A program made the translations under genes and the position numbers. DNA of 64,000 nucleotides, taken from the NCBI GenBank assembly GCA_029204225.1, contig CM055098.1:12297552-12361551 (forward strand), given 5' to 3'. This document shows, in pieces, positions 1 to 11,718 of the stretch. The stretch comes from Diphasiastrum complanatum. Its lineage: Eukaryota > Streptophyta > Lycopodiopsida > Lycopodiales > Lycopodiaceae. Under the pieces are notes generated by a model that saw nothing but the letters and a program-made list of their open reading frames with translations, had not been told where the DNA came from and ran no database searches. Position 1 is the first letter of the stretch, and each line of letters starts with the position of its first letter.

Positions 1-31
1 GAATGCTTCCAATACCATCTATTTTACATTC

Positions 32-481
32 TTAATCACTAGTGGTGTAGATAGATTTCTTAGAATCATTACAAGAAAGTAAAGTAGAGAAAAAATGCTT
101 GTTGAATGACATGTGAGAACTAGCCCCACTATCAATCCACCATGTCTCTTTGCTTGATATTGAATTTGATGCTACCATCAAGGATGTGTTGAAACCATCC
201 TCTTCCTCTTCCTCTTGTGCAAGTTTGCCTTGATCTTCATTTACATGTGCATTCTTCTTCTTAAAGCATTCAGAAGTAAAGTGTCCTTTCTTTCCACAAA
301 AGAAATACTTTAGCTTGGCTTTGCTCTTTTGCTTCCCTTTGGAGGTAGATCCACCATCCTTGCCCTTGGCCTCCTTGCCTTGGTGCTTCTTGAATGATTG
401 GGACTTCTTTTTGCCTTTGGATGTGAAATTTGTTTTTTCATCACCACCTTGTAGTGACATAGACCCCATCATAGTTTGCAT
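32..481 (-). pseudogene. Copia gag C-terminus and protease fragment
   Basis: A 149-codon frame carries a Lys-rich nucleocapsid-like segment, a degenerate zinc knuckle and the copia protease signature WWIDSGASSHM, whose Asp in DSGA is the catalytic residue. The knuckle reads YFFCGKKGHFTSEC: the first Cys of the CX2CX4HX4C pattern is Tyr, so it probably does not bind zinc normally. The fragment is cut by the window start. The same frame with the same Tyr recurs at 46670-47119, where the element continues into integrase and RT. It is a relic of family L. Confidence 0.85.
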
Positions 482-1142
482 TCACTATAGCCATAAGGAT
501 CCGAGCATTTAGGTGAGCTCCACCTAAATGGACATTAATCATTTTAGCTGCCCAATGTTGTGACAATGTTTTGTGCTCGTCCTCTTCTCCTCTTTAAACT
601 TGCCCTTGGCACATATACTTCAACTGCAAGTGTGCTTGTCCACAATTTTCATAGTATAGGGGAAGGCCCGTGGGAAGGCCCCTACCACGGGCCTTCCCCT
701 GTCGTGAAAACCAATAAATTTGTTTTGTTTTTTTTTTAAATAAATGTTTTTAATTATAGAAAGTTTTGCCTTTAGTCTCGTAATGAAATCCACAAATCCG
801 CTTCTATTAATTCTTTCCAACAATTATTTCCTACTCCTACTTGTTTATGAATTTTTCTTATAAAATTTTATTATTTCTTTCTTTTCATTCATTTCTCGTG
901 AAAGCAACTAGAGGTTATTACTTGCACGTTTCTAAATATAACAATTTCATACGTCGGTGATTTTGCACATTTCAAGACTTTTGAACTTTGAAAAGGACTT
1001 GGTTTGTAAGTTGCCTTTCATAATGAAATTTAAAATAAAATAACAAAAAATTGAAACATATTAAAATTTGCTCTATTTTCAAAAACACGCATTTAGACAC
1101 AATAAACTATACACAAAAATGTCTTGTATTTTACAAAATTAA
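482..1142. other. Gag leader remnant and non-coding spacer
   Basis: The minus-strand frame next to the gag relic can be followed with little interruption for about 100 bp and looks like decayed gag sequence. The rest is AT-rich with no supported gene. It holds the hairpin at 658-700 and separates the minus-strand gag relic from the plus-strand pol relic. Confidence 0.5.
658..700. repeat. Perfect 16-bp inverted repeat (hairpin)
   Basis: Arms 658-673 (AGGGGAAGGCCCGTGG) and 685-700 are exact reverse complements around an 11-bp loop. The second segmental copy (near 47297) lacks 12 bp here and has lost the pairing. A 12-bp tandem duplication of the GGGAAGGCCC unit therefore probably made or removed one arm after duplication. 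Confidence 0.85.
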
Positions 1143-1957
1143 ATGGTAGCCTTTCGCAAAATGTCTAGATATTTATGCGGAGGATCCATCTTTAAGAAGA
1201 GGTATTTTTGTTGGATATCTAGTGAGGTGAGTAAAGGCTACAAGGTTTACATTCCTTCTACTAACAAAGTTATAGTTGGTAGAGATGTCATCTTTGATGT
1301 GGGGAACATTTCAAAAGTGTCTTCAAGCATGATTGATAAAGGTGTGGATGGATCTAACATTCTTGATGTTGATGAAAAGGATCCTACTTTGGATGGTGAT
1401 GATGATGGACATTCATCAAGTCAAAAGCCTAGGAGAACATCAAGGGAAAGACAAGTACCTTCAAGGATGATCAAAAGGGTAGGCAAGTAGTTTCTGGAAA
1501 TTATGTTGCTTTCCTAACCTCTTTGGATGAACCTACATGTGTAGATCAAGCAAGGAAAGGAGAGGAGTGGATCCAAGCAATGGATCTTGAGTATCAAGCT
1601 CTTATGAAGAGTGAAACATCTTTTGGAGAATCTTCTTGTGTAGATGGTGCTATGCAAATGGATGGATGTTATTTTGCTGTAAAGTCAAGTAATGGATCTG
1701 GAAAACAAAGTTTGTTCAATGACTTTGATGTTCAAGTTGAAGATCAAGAGGTTGATCTCAAAGGGCTTCAACTAGCCAAAAGGGATGTTGGCAATTTGGA
1801 GCTAGTCAAGAGCATCAAAGGAGAGGTAATTGGCAAAGGTGTTATGGATCTGTTTTTGCAGCTTATTGAAGACTCAAGTAAGGTCAAAGGAGCAGCAAGG
1901 AAGTGTTGTTCAAGTCTACTTTACTTGTACTATCTCATGTTTGAGCATTTTATGTGG
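1143..1957 (+). pseudogene. Chimeric copia pol relic: C-type integrase end/RT start joined to B-type sequence
   Basis: Two adjoining frames. The first (1143-1490) matches the integrase C-terminal/linker part of element C (KVYIPSTNK, then GRDVIF). The second begins with DEPTCV and EEWIQAMDLEYQAL, the N-terminal edge of C-type RT. Around 1618 it switches to sequence matching the extension of element B (SSNGSGKQS, GNLELVKSIKG, AARKCCSSLLYL). About 1957 it switches again, at a short ATGTGGA overlap, into family E pol. A stop and frame shift separate the two frames. It is non-functional and best read as a retrotransposition recombinant. The first two segments are repeated at 47769-48433. Confidence 0.75.
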
Positions 1958-4957
1958 AGCAAAGGAGATATTATCTTCACTGATAATGGAGAAACACGTA
2001 GAATAAAGAATGTTCTGTATGTACCAAATCTCACAAAAAATTTAATATCTGTTGGACATGTTGTAGATCAAGGCTATCTTGTTGAATTTAACTCTGAAGG
2101 ATGTGAACTCAAAACAGCTGAACATGTGGTCATAGCAAAAGGCATAAGGAGAGGTTCCTTGTACAAGCTGCTAGTTGGAACACCACAAGTACCAGAAAAG
2201 GAGACTCAGAGAAATTGCACGGCAACTACCAGCTGGAATCTCATTTGGCATCAACGCTTGGGACATGTACCCTATTCAACAATGAAGTTGATGGTGACAA
2301 ATAACTATGCCAGAGGTCTGAGGCTTAATGGAAAGGTTCCAACAGAAGTATGTGAAGACTACACTTATGGAAAGCAACACCGAGCTCCTTTTCCAAGATA
2401 TGAATCAACAACCTCTGAAGTTCTTGAATTGGTACACTCTGACTTACGTGGTCCCATGAGTGAAACTTCTTTTAAAGGTGCAAGATATTTTTTGACATTC
2501 ATTGATGATGGTTCAAGAAAGGTATTTGTTTATTTCTTGAAGACAAAGGATGAAACATTTGAATAATTTGTGAAGTTTAAAAAATTAGTGGAAGTACAGA
2601 CTGGACACAAAGTTAAAAAACTCAGGACTGACAGGGGTGGGGAATACATTTCAAATGAAATGAAAGATTTATGTGAGAAAGAAGGAATTATTCATCGGTT
2701 CACTGCACCCTATTGCCCTCAACAAAATGGAATAGCTATAAAAACAGGGCAATTGTTGAAATGGTTAGAAGTATGTTAAGTCTGTCAAAGCTTAGCAAGA
2801 GGGCAATTGTTGAAATGGTTAGAAGTATGTTAAGTCTGTCAAAGCTTAGCAAGAGGTTCTGGGCAGAAGCCATAACTACATCGGTTTATCTTATAAATAG
2901 GATAAAGGCAAATGCAGTAAAAGGAATGACACTTGAAGAAAAATGGTCAAGAAACAAACCTTCTATGAGTCATGTCAGAATTTTTGGATGTACAACATAT
3001 GTTCACATACCAGATGACAATAGAAGAAAATTAGATTTCAAAAGCAAACGATGTATAATGATAGGATATGCTGAGAATTCAAAAGCATACAAGTTGTTTG
3101 ATCCAGAAACAGAAAAAACAATAAGTAGCAGAGATGTCATTTTTGATGAGTCATCTTTTGGAGAGCCTCAACAAATACAACATTCAGATAGAGAATTATT
3201 CACGTTCAAGGGGTCCTTTGATAATGTAATAGAGACACCTGCCCAACCTCTACTACAGCCACAGAGAGCCCAACCTTTACTACAACCATAGAGAGAAGTG
3301 ACAGAAAGAGAGAATGAACCTAGAAGATCAAGAAGAACAAGACAAATATCAACCAAATTACAGGATTATGCCTACATAACACAAGAAAGTATAGATAATG
3401 ACCCATTGACATTAGAAGAAGCTATGGAAAGACCTGAAGCTAAGTATTGGAAAAAGGCAATAAATGAAGAACTTGAAGCCTTAAGGAAAAACAACACATG
3501 GACAGTTGTGAACAGACCAGAGGGCAGGAGCATAGTTCAAAATAAATGGGTCTTCAAAACCAAACTCAAGCCAGATGGAACAATTGAGCATTATAAAGTC
3601 AGATTAGTTGCTAAGGGATATACACAAAGAGAGGGCATCGATTACAAAGAAGTCTTTTCTCATGTTGCAAGGCTGACTACTATCAGAATAATACTATCCT
3701 GTTGCAGCAATACAAGACTAGGACATTAAACATATGGATGTAACCTCAACATTTCTAATTGGAGATTTAGAGGAAGAAATTTTCATGGAGTTACCACAAG
3801 GCACTATACATTCAAGGAAGCATCAAGTTTGCAGGTTGCAAAAATCCATTCATGGATTGAAACAGTCGTCTAGAGCATGGTATTTGAAGTTGGATGCTTA
3901 CCTATTACAGATAGGATGTGTAAGATGTGAGACTGACCATAGCCTTTACATCTACAAAAGGAATGCTGAAACATGCATCATTGCAGTTTATGTTGATGAT
4001 ATGCTGATTACAGGAAATTCGAATTCCCTAATCACATAAATAAAACAACTTCTTAAAGGAAAATTTGTGATAAAGGACTTGGGAGAGATCCATCGGTTCC
4101 TAGGTCTAAATGTGTCAAGAAAAAAAGGACAATTACAATCAGTCAGCAATCATACACAAAAAATATCTTGAGAGACTATGGCATAGGATAATGTAATCCA
4201 CTTGGGGCACCTTCAATAGAAGGAGAATTAGCAGGTGAAGAGCCATATCTAGACATTGAAAATTATCAAAGAATAATAGGCAGACTTATGTATCTGATAG
4301 CTGGAACACGTCCAGATATAGCCAACGCAGTCAAAACATTAGCTCAGCACATGTCAAAGCCAATGAAAATGCATTGGGCAGGAGTCAAAAGAGTATTCAG
4401 ATATCTTCAAGAAACCAAAACCTGGTGCATAAGCTACAAAGCTAGAACAAATCAAAATATACTCCAAGGATATTTAGCTGTAGATTGGGGAGGTGACAAG
4501 GAAGACAAAAAGTAAACATCAGGCTATATTTTCTTGCTAAATTCAGGCTGTGTTAGCTGGAGCAGTAAAAAGCAAAGTTCAATTGCAATATCCAGTACAT
4601 AAGCTGAATACATGGCTGCAACACATGCAGCTAAAGAGATCAGTTCATTAAAAAATTAATGAAAAAAATTGGTTTTGAACAAACCAAAGCAACTGTTATG
4701 TACTGTGATAACATTAGTTGTATTGCTTTAGCAAAAAACCCAATCTATCATTCTAGACCAAAACATATAGACATTCAACAACATTTCATCAAAGAAAAAA
4801 AATTATTGACAAAAGAGATTAACTTAGAATTTTGTCCTACTGAGGAACAACTTGCAGATGTATGCACAAAATCTTTAGACAAAGCAAAACATCTAACGAT
4901 ATGTAGAAAATTGGAACTACCCTCTCACTGCGCTAAAGGGAAAGTGTTAGTTGGTTG
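1958..4957 (+). pseudogene. Copia pol relic, family E (protease end, integrase, RT, RNase H)
   Basis: Plus-strand blocks in order: protease/GAG-pre-integrase (NVLYVPNLTKNLISVG), integrase HHCC with WHQRLGH but CEDY in place of CEDC, integrase core with VHSD and RTDRGGEY, integrase C-terminus, RT with NKWVFKTK and YVDD at 3989-4000, RNase H (RPDIANAV, WSSKKQSS, YCDN) and a C-terminus with CPTEEQLADV. Stops at 2564-2566 and 2777-2779, a stop near 3290, a frame shift near 3700-3735 and further breaks near 4040, 4515 and 4602-4660 kill it. The catalytic Glu of integrase (NGVAER in the family) is lost in a small deletion at about 2735. It has no 5' LTR because it begins inside a chimera. Confidence 0.9.
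2747..2854 (+). repeat. In-frame 54-bp tandem duplication in integrase
   Basis: Units 2747-2800 and 2801-2854 are identical. Each encodes the 18-residue block beginning RAIVEMVRSM just after the DDE core. The duplication keeps the frame, unlike most other damage in this element. Confidence 0.9.
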
Positions 4958-5180
4958 AAAGTCTACATCAATTGAACGTGGTGTCTCTGCCACGTGTCAG
5001 CTTGTGAGAGGTTGAGTCAATCAATAAATACACATGTACCACTGCATAGTTTTCAATTCGAATGTATTTCAGTTGTTTGAAGGTTCTGATGACTAGTCTC
5101 ATGTCTTCTTTCAATATTGTACGTTGTCTGAATAACGTTGCTCTTAAATTTTGTATCTATTAAGTACTTTAGGCTGTGGG
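4932..5180 (+). repeat. Polypurine tract and 3' LTR of family E (end not defined)
   Basis: A purine-rich tract GCTAAAGGGAAAG (4932-4944) is followed by TGTTAG at 4945, the usual start of a copia LTR. The LTR contains GCCACGTGTC (G-box at 4991-4996) and an AATAAATA stretch near 5023-5030. No second LTR copy is in the window, so the right end is a guess. Confidence 0.55.
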
Positions 5181-5487
5181 GTGTAGTTGACGAGAGCGAC
5201 ATCATCCAACTGGATGGAGAAGGGCTGGCGGTCCCACAGCGGAGGCATGGGAAACCAGAGAGAAGCGCGCTTACCTGATGATCTGCTTGTTGTTGGGTAA
5301 GAATGCAATAGGGCGAGTCAGGTATGCAAAGACGTCCAAAGACGCATGGAGGCAGCTGAAAGAGACTTAGGAGGCACAAGGAATTACCAATATCTTGCTG
5401 TTGTAGAGATAGTTGGCAAATGTCAAGACGGAAGAGGGAGACAATATGAATCTTCACCTTGAGAAGATCAGAAGATCTGATGGTGCT

Positions 5488-6288
5488 GATTAACTATATC
5501 AGAAGAAGTACATACAAGATGTGTTGCAAAGGTTTGGCATGAAGGATTGCCATCCAATGGGAACGCCTATGGAACATGGGACAAGGCTCAAAAGACATGT
5601 GTCGACAGAGTGAAAAGGAGCAGCTGGAAATGAAGAAATACCCATTTCGAAGTCTGCTGGGGTCTCTAATATATGCGATGTTGTGCACATGACCAGACAT
5701 AGCATTGGCAGTCGGGAAATTGAGTCAATTTCTTGTGAACCCAAGCTTGGAACATTGGCAAGCTGCAAAAAGAATTCTGAGGTATTTGAAAGGATCACAA
5801 AATATAGGAGTCACATATGCAGGGAAAGAGTTTATGATGATGGCTATGTGGATGCTGACTGGGGGGGAGATATTGATGATCGAAAATCCACCTATGGGTA
5901 TGTTTTCATTGCAGGTGGGGGAGCAGTAACTTGGACCAGCTGCAAGCAAAGGTCTGTAGCACTTTCATCAACTGAGGCTGAGTACATGGGAATGTGTCAA
6001 GGGACTAAAGAGTACCTGTGGATTGGAAATTTCTTGTCAGAACTGGGAATCGAAGGACAGCCTAGCGTACTTTATGGAGACAATCAGGGTTGCATGTTTA
6101 TGTGCAGGAATGGAGGTTTTCATAAGAGGAGCAAGCATATTGATCTGAGAGAACTGGTGCAAGGCAATTTGATCAAGATAGACTATTGTTGCACTGAGGA
6201 GATGATTGCTGATGGACTAACTAAGGCTTTGCTAAAAGGGAGATTCTGTCATCTTAGAGAACAAATGGGTCTTCTTGATGCTGGTTAA
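5488..6288 (+). pseudogene. Copia RT end and RNase H relic, family F
   Basis: Starts in the RT/RNase H connection (KKYIQDVLQRFGM, then GTPMEHG) and continues through RNase H. One frame holds LVNPSLEHWQAAKRILRYLKG. Another holds VDADWGGD, the STEAEY motif and YGDNQG, ending at a stop at 6286-6288. Stops and at least two frame shifts between 5610 and 5830 split it. RNase H residues Asp (DADW), Glu (TEAEY) and Asp (GDNQ) are all present in the last frame. The 5' part of the element is absent; 5181-5487 is a GC-richer stretch with no gene that can be recognised. Confidence 0.85.
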
Positions 6289-6314
6289 TCAGAATTTTGA
6301 ATTGAGGAAAAGTT

Positions 6315-6512
6315 TGTTGGAACAATTAGAAAATCTAGTTAACGATATTAACAACATGGAAGTCCACCTCTGCTGAAGCTTGATACATATATGACATGTG
6401 TTAGAATAGGTATACATAGGTGTCTGTTTTTGTTTCTTGGCATGTACGAGTCCTGTTCTTGAGGGACATCTGTAAAGAGAATATATGTGAGTGGCTTTGG
6501 TTGTGATGCTGT
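6315..6512 (+). repeat. Partial 3' LTR of family F
   Basis: Begins TGTTGGAAC just after the purine-rich GAGGAAAAG, 27 bp downstream of the pol stop. It contains a TATATATG-like stretch. It is cut on the right where the LTR of element G begins. Confidence 0.5.
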
Positions 6513-6891
6513 AGAGAAGAGAAACGCTGTAGCATATGGCAATCACACGTGAACTACACAGATAAACAATCAACAGAATGTGTTATCAAGACTACAAGAG
6601 AAGACAAGAAAAGCTCAACTAGTTCTCATTAAGCAAAACATGCAACAGAATTCTCTCTCTCGCTACAGATACTGCATGTGTATATATACAATGTAGCTGA
6701 TGATTAAAAGAATCATTTATCCTAACTAATCACGATGTTTAGTCTAAAACATTGAGGGTCCCTGTCTCAGTCATGAGAGAGAATATTATGTTTGTTACTG
6801 ACAACTGGATTAGACTTAGTGGGCTGACGTGCTAGTTTGATGATCTGCTGACGTTCTAAATAAAACGTTTATAGTTCACACTAACTTAACA
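6513..6891 (-). repeat. 3' LTR of element G (truncated)
   Basis: Aligns to 11025-11400, including TATATATA (6681-6688), CACACGTG (6544-6551), GCTGACGTGC near 6832 and the shared end CTAACTTAACA. It is about 379 bp against 505 bp for the 5' LTR. Confidence 0.85.
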
Positions 6892-7019
6892 TTCCCCTCT
6901 TGAACTGTACACATTTTATTGCCCTGCCCTACTCATCCAATTCCCATTTCAGATCTATGTTTTTCAAACAACTTTCTACCTAAGGGATTTGTTAAGATAT
7001 CAGCCACCATATCTTCAGA

Positions 7020-8878
7020 TTAGATATACTTTACAGTAACTAAGGATTTCTCTATAATATCTTTCACATGGTGATATCTCAGTGGGATGTGTTTTGACTT
7101 AGAATGGAACACTGGCTCTTTTGTCAGGTTGATGGCGCTTTGATTATCCATTCTCATTGTAGTGGGTTCATGCTGTTCAAATCCGATTTCTCTGAGTAAA
7201 TTTCTCAACCAAACAATTTCATTGCTATTCTTGGAAGTTGCCACATATTTAGATTCACAAGATGACTGTGCAACCAGACTTTGTTTCTTGGAAATCCAGC
7301 TAATGGCACCTCCACATAGTAAGAAACATCCACTTGTTATTGATTTGCTATCATCTCTGCAACTGGCCCAACTGGCGTCACTATATGCTTCAAGATTTTG
7401 GTTTGCTTTTGAAGTATATGTGGTACCAAAGTTTGAGGTATTTTTCAGATACTGCATAATTCTTTTTGCCAACCTCCAATGTGCAACTCCTGGATTGTTA
7501 GAAAAATGGCTGAGAGAGAAGACTGAATAAGCCAAATATGGTCTAGTGCAGACAACAAGATACATCAAACTACCAATTAGACTCTTGAATGGAATCTGTG
7601 CCATTTCTTCCTTTTCTTTATCTGTCTTTGGACTGTCATTTCTAGATAAAATTGCTCCTGGTTCCATTGGTGTTGCTGATCCTTTACAATCCTGCATATT
7701 ATAGTTTTTCATGATACGTAATGCATACTCTGACTGCTTAATTGTTACAGTTTGTGTCTATCTCTAGATATTTCAATTCCTAGACACAATTTAGCTTCAC
7801 CTAGATCTGTAATTTCTAGTTGAGTCTTTAGTTTGACTTTGATGTGTCTAATCAATTCTATATGATTTCCTATTAGTAGACAATCATCAACAAATACTGT
7901 TATAATCAGAAAAGCTTGAACATTTCTATAGACAAACATTTGAATCAGAATTGATTGGAGCAAAGCAGCAATTTTTGAGAATTTCATCAATTCTCTTGTG
8001 CCAGGCCCGTGCAGCTTGCTTAAGTCCATAAATGTTTTTATTTAATCTGCACACACTATTTGGAAACTTGTCATCTTCAAAGCCCTCCGGTTGCTTCATA
8101 TAGATCTCCTCTTCCAGATCACCATGCAAAAAAGCTGTCTTAACGTCGATCTGATGAATTTCCAGGTCATGCTTGGTAGCTAATGCAAGAAACAATCGAA
8201 TACTAGACATTCTGACTACTGGAGAGAATATTTCTAAGTAATCTATCCCATACTGCTAAGAAAATCCTTTGGCCACAAGTCTGGCCTTGTGTCTATCCAC
8301 AGTTCCATTTGCATTTGTCTTCCATTTAAAGACCCACTTGCAATCAACTGCTTTTCTATCCTCTGGCAAAACACAGAGTTCCCAGAAGGTTCATCAGTAA
8401 CTCCACAAAAATCAATGGCATTTAACTGTGCATTCTCAATCACCTTTTGTGTTGGTCTACGGATTCTTGGAGATATTTTTCGCCTTTGCTCAGCAGGTTC
8501 AGTATCCTCCTCAACTGCTTCAGTTGGGACATCTGGGATAGGTGCTTCCGATTCCCCTTCTTCAGTCAGACTGCTACCTGGATACTGCATAAATTCTGGA
8601 CTACCATTCTCTGGCCCTTCAGAGATTTCTCCTTCATTAAACTTCACATCTCTGCTCACAAGAATCTTCTTGCTCTCCAGATCATACAACTTGTATCCAT
8701 GTGATTCAGTGGAATATCCCACAAATATGGTTTTCACAGACCTGTTATCCAGCTTACTCACTTTTACTTTTGGAATATGCATGTATGCAATGCGCTCAAA
8801 AATCCTCAAATGAGAAAGATCTGGTTTTCTATTTGTCCAGATTTCTGCAGGTGTCTTCCCTTTTACACTGGTTGTCAC
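7020..8878 (-). pseudogene. Element G integrase C-terminus, RT and RNase H
   Basis: Three broken frames read from right to left. 8878-8243 holds the integrase C-terminal domain and linker, ending at the RT start. 8210-7745, in two overlapping frames, holds QIDVKTAFLHGDLEEEIY, YGLKQAARAW and the RT active site FVDD at 7883-7894 (a common YVDD variant). 7712-7020 is RNase H with SDASW, CESKY in place of the usual EAEY, and RMDNQS. The Asp/Glu/Asp residues survive, but the frame shifts near 8230 and 7740-8000 prevent a continuous product. Confidence 0.88.
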
Positions 8879-8887
8879 AGTCTGATT

Positions 8888-9950
8888 CTACAAATACACA
8901 ACAGTAGATACTGCTTCACTCCAAAAGTTCATGGACAAATTTGACTGAATAAGCATACATTTGGTAGCATCCATAATTGTCCGATTTCTTCTCTCAGCAA
9001 CTCCATTATGTTGAGGAGTATATGGTACTATAAGCTCCCTGTCTATACCATCTTGCATACAAAATTCTTTGAATGCATTGCTCAGATACTCTCCTCCATT
9101 GTCAGACCTTAGTCTTTTAATCTTTGCTCCTATACGCCTTTCTGCAAAAGCCTTAAATCTCTTGAATGCTTCAAAAGCATTGGATTTAAGCTTCAAAAAA
9201 TAGACAAATGTCATGTGGCTATAATCAGCGATAAAGGACATGAAATACCTTGAGCCTGTCAGAGATTTCATCTTCATAGGGCCACACAAATCAGAATGTA
9301 CCAATTCAAGAACTGATTTGGCACGCACTCCTTGTCCTTGAAAAGGATTTTTGTGCTGCTTGCCTAGTACACATGCTTGATAGAAGTTGAAATCACTTTC
9401 TATAAATTGGAGTCCAGAAACTAATTTGTTTCTGTACATACCCACCAATGAGTTCACATTTAGATGACCCAATCTCTTGTGCCATAACTCAGTGTCAACT
9501 TGAAGTGATCAACCCTTTCTCTGTCTTCCTCTTCATTGACATCTGATACAGATTGTCTTTTCTCCAGGCTGTAGCTATAGTCACACCTGTTTTTCGATCT
9601 TTTATCCTGCATACATCATGATCAAAATTGAAGTTCATGCCAATATCTGTCAATCTGGCTACTGACAGCAGGTCTTTCCTCAATGATGTTACATACAGGA
9701 CCTCCTCCAAAGCCTTATCACCACTTTGGGTCTTCAGAAGAATTCTTCTAGTGCCTTCAACCTTGTGCTGACTGTTATCTCCTAGTGCAACCTTTCTTGT
9801 CACATTACAATGCTTGTACTTGTCAAGAATCTCCTTCCTCCAGGTGATATGAGCTGTTGCACCAGTGTCCAGAATCAAATCAAAAGTGTGTTCCTTGACT
9901 AGGCAGGCAATATCATTAATTAATTCAAAAATGGTGTATGCCTCCTCCAT
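8888..9950 (-). pseudogene. Element G protease and integrase
   Basis: 9950-9495 holds the protease signature LILDTGATAH (Asp28) and the LYVTSLRKDLLSVA block. A stop precedes WHKRLGHLN, and 9472-8888 then carries the integrase core. The catalytic triad is intact: Asp61 (VHSD), Asp124 (RSDNGGEY) and Glu160 (NGVAER), with exactly 35 residues between the last two. The zinc finger is damaged: the CX2C pair reads YQAC. The usual FIDDYS motif reads FIADYS. Confidence 0.88.
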
Positions 9951-10163
9951 ATCTTTGTCACCTTCTTGTTCACTTGATTCTGCAACATTGGCATCTACTT
10001 TGTGTGCCTTGTCAACCTTTTTCTTCTTGCACTCATAGGCATAGTGTCCCTCTTTCTTGCAGTAGAAACATTTGCCCTTCTTCCATTTGCCCTTCTTCCT
10101 TCTGGGTTCCTGCTTTCTCTCATCTTGTTGATCTGAACTTCTTTGATCACGTCCTTTTCCTGA

Positions 10164-10860
10164 CTATGTTTTGCTTGAGGTGCCTCTCCTTATGAACATG
10201 GCTTTCTCCAAGTCTTCATCTCCCTCTGTGTCTTTTCTTAACATCTTCTCATCTGCAATACCTCTAGCTACATTCTCAAAGGACATATTTGGAGTCCTCA
10301 TCAGAATCGTTTTGAGAGAGTTATATGAGCTGGGCAAAGATTTCACAAGAAATAGCAGTTGCTGCACTTCAGGAACTTGATATTCAGCTCCTGCTGCGGC
10401 TAACGATGCATATATTTCTTTCATCTTATTGACATGCTGCTGCAAGTCACCACCATCCCATTTCATGGTTACCAACTGATGATTCAGGTGCAAAACCTGA
10501 ATGCCTGACTTCCCTTCATAGTCGGCCTTCAGTCTCTCCCAAATTTCACGACTAGTATTGCAGTCAATAGTCTTCATCAATATCTCTTCAGATAAAGACA
10601 TTGCAATCCATGATGCAGCTTTGTCATCTCGCTTCTTCCAATCACTCAGAGCTCTGGCATTTCATGGTTCTGGTTCAGGATCAGTCCCATCCACTAATCC
10701 CCACAAACCTTCACCCTTCGTGAGCATCTTGGTCTTATGCATCCAGAAGTGATAGTTTGTGCCATCAAACATTGCATTAGTACAGCTGCCATCTTCTCTC
10801 CTCAAATCTGTCGTACTGAACTGGACACACTAGTAACCTCAATCTACCTAGGCTTCTGCT
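10164..10860 (-). pseudogene. Element G gag (UBN2-type) with zinc knuckle
   Basis: 10601-10164 encodes the typical copia gag helical domain (SREIWERLKADYEGKSG, KWDGGDLQQHVNKM, LPSSYNSLKTIL). The upstream frame continues to about 10790 with interruptions. Below 10164 a stop is followed by a zinc knuckle CFYCKKEGHYAYEC (CX2CX4HX4C, all ligands present) near 10030-10070, then the protease. Gag binds element RNA and forms the cytoplasmic particle in this family. Confidence 0.85.
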
Positions 10861-10883
10861 CTCCTAAGAGCTCTCCTAAGATA

Positions 10884-10895
10884 GCTCTGATACCA
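10884..10895 (-). promoter_or_regulatory. Primer-binding site of element G
   Basis: The minus strand reads TGGTATCAGAGC, the standard plant copia primer-binding site complementary to initiator tRNA-Met, directly abutting the LTR. Confidence 0.95.
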
Positions 10896-11400
10896 TGATG
10901 ATAAAGAACACAGCAGATAATGCTGTCTATAACTAAGTCTATCGCAGGATTGATTCACTAGCATGCAGTCAATACAAGATCTATACAGCTACCATTACAA
11001 AAACGTAGCTCATGTCAGAGAAGAGAAGAGAAACGCTATAGCATATGGCAATCACACGTGAACTACACAGACAAACAATCAGCAGAATGTGTTATCAAGA
11101 CTACAAGAGAAGACAAGAAAAGCTCAACTAGTTCTCATTAAGCAAAACATGCAACAGAATTCTCTCTCTCGCTACAGATACTGCATGTGTATATATACAA
11201 TGTAGCTGATGACTAAAAGAATCATCCATCCTAAGTAATCATGGTGTTTAGTCTAAAACACTGTGGATCCCTGTCCCAGTCGTGAGAGAGAATATTATGT
11301 TTGTTACTGACAACTGGATTAGACTTAGTGGGCTGACGTGCTAGTTTGATGATCTGCTGAAGTTCTAAATAAAACGTTTATAGTTCACACTAACTTAACA
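10896..11400 (-). repeat. 5' LTR of element G
   Basis: A 505-bp LTR bounded by TG (10896) and CA (11400) on the plus strand. It contains TATATATA (11190-11197) and the G-box CACACGTG (11053-11060). It is the better preserved LTR of the pair. Confidence 0.9.
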
Positions 11401-11718
11401 CCTTGTTGCGTGCCTGTTTGCTAAAGGTGCAGGGACGATCCATATCAGACAGGTACCAAGCATTCATAGCCTTCAGCGGCTCTTACTCTCACGCGAGTCA
11501 TCGATTCTCTATCGCGAATTATTGTAAAGCTTTTCAGCTCCAATGAGCAGAATGATTTTGAGCAGAAGAAGCTAAATTATCAACTTCAGCAAGTTTTGGA
11601 GATGTCTTCGCAAACCAAGAAGTTACTGTCAGATACTGAGGAGCTGAATCGAATCAACAACTAGCAGCTGCAGAAACAATCCAATGACCTACAGGAGAAG
11701 GCCAAGAAGATTAATCAA

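Larger units (their letters stand above)
1..1807. repeat. Duplicated segment, copy 1 (matches 46639-48433)
   Basis: Read side by side, this stretch matches 46639-48433 almost base for base, with scattered substitutions and one 12-bp difference near 660-680. Homology stops abruptly after position 1807, where the second copy runs into unrelated filler. The left edge is set by the window start, so the duplication may extend further left. The segment carries a minus-strand gag/protease relic and the start of a plus-strand pol relic, head to head. Confidence 0.9.
6513..11400 (-). mobile_element. Nearly complete copia retrotransposon G
   Basis: Minus-strand order is 5' LTR (10896-11400), PBS (10884-10895), gag, protease, integrase, RT, RNase H, polypurine tract AAGAGGGGAA (revcomp of 6892-6901) and 3' LTR (6513-6891). 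The 3' LTR lacks about 130 bp found at 10896-11024 of the other LTR, so its outer end is truncated or deleted. No clear target-site duplication was found. Stops and frame shifts in gag, IN and RT make it non-autonomous today. It separates relic F from the alpha coiled-coil relic. Confidence 0.9.

Noticed and set aside
7162-8907. Several plus-strand frames of 68-174 codons
   Set aside because: Antisense shadows of the element G pol reading on the minus strand.
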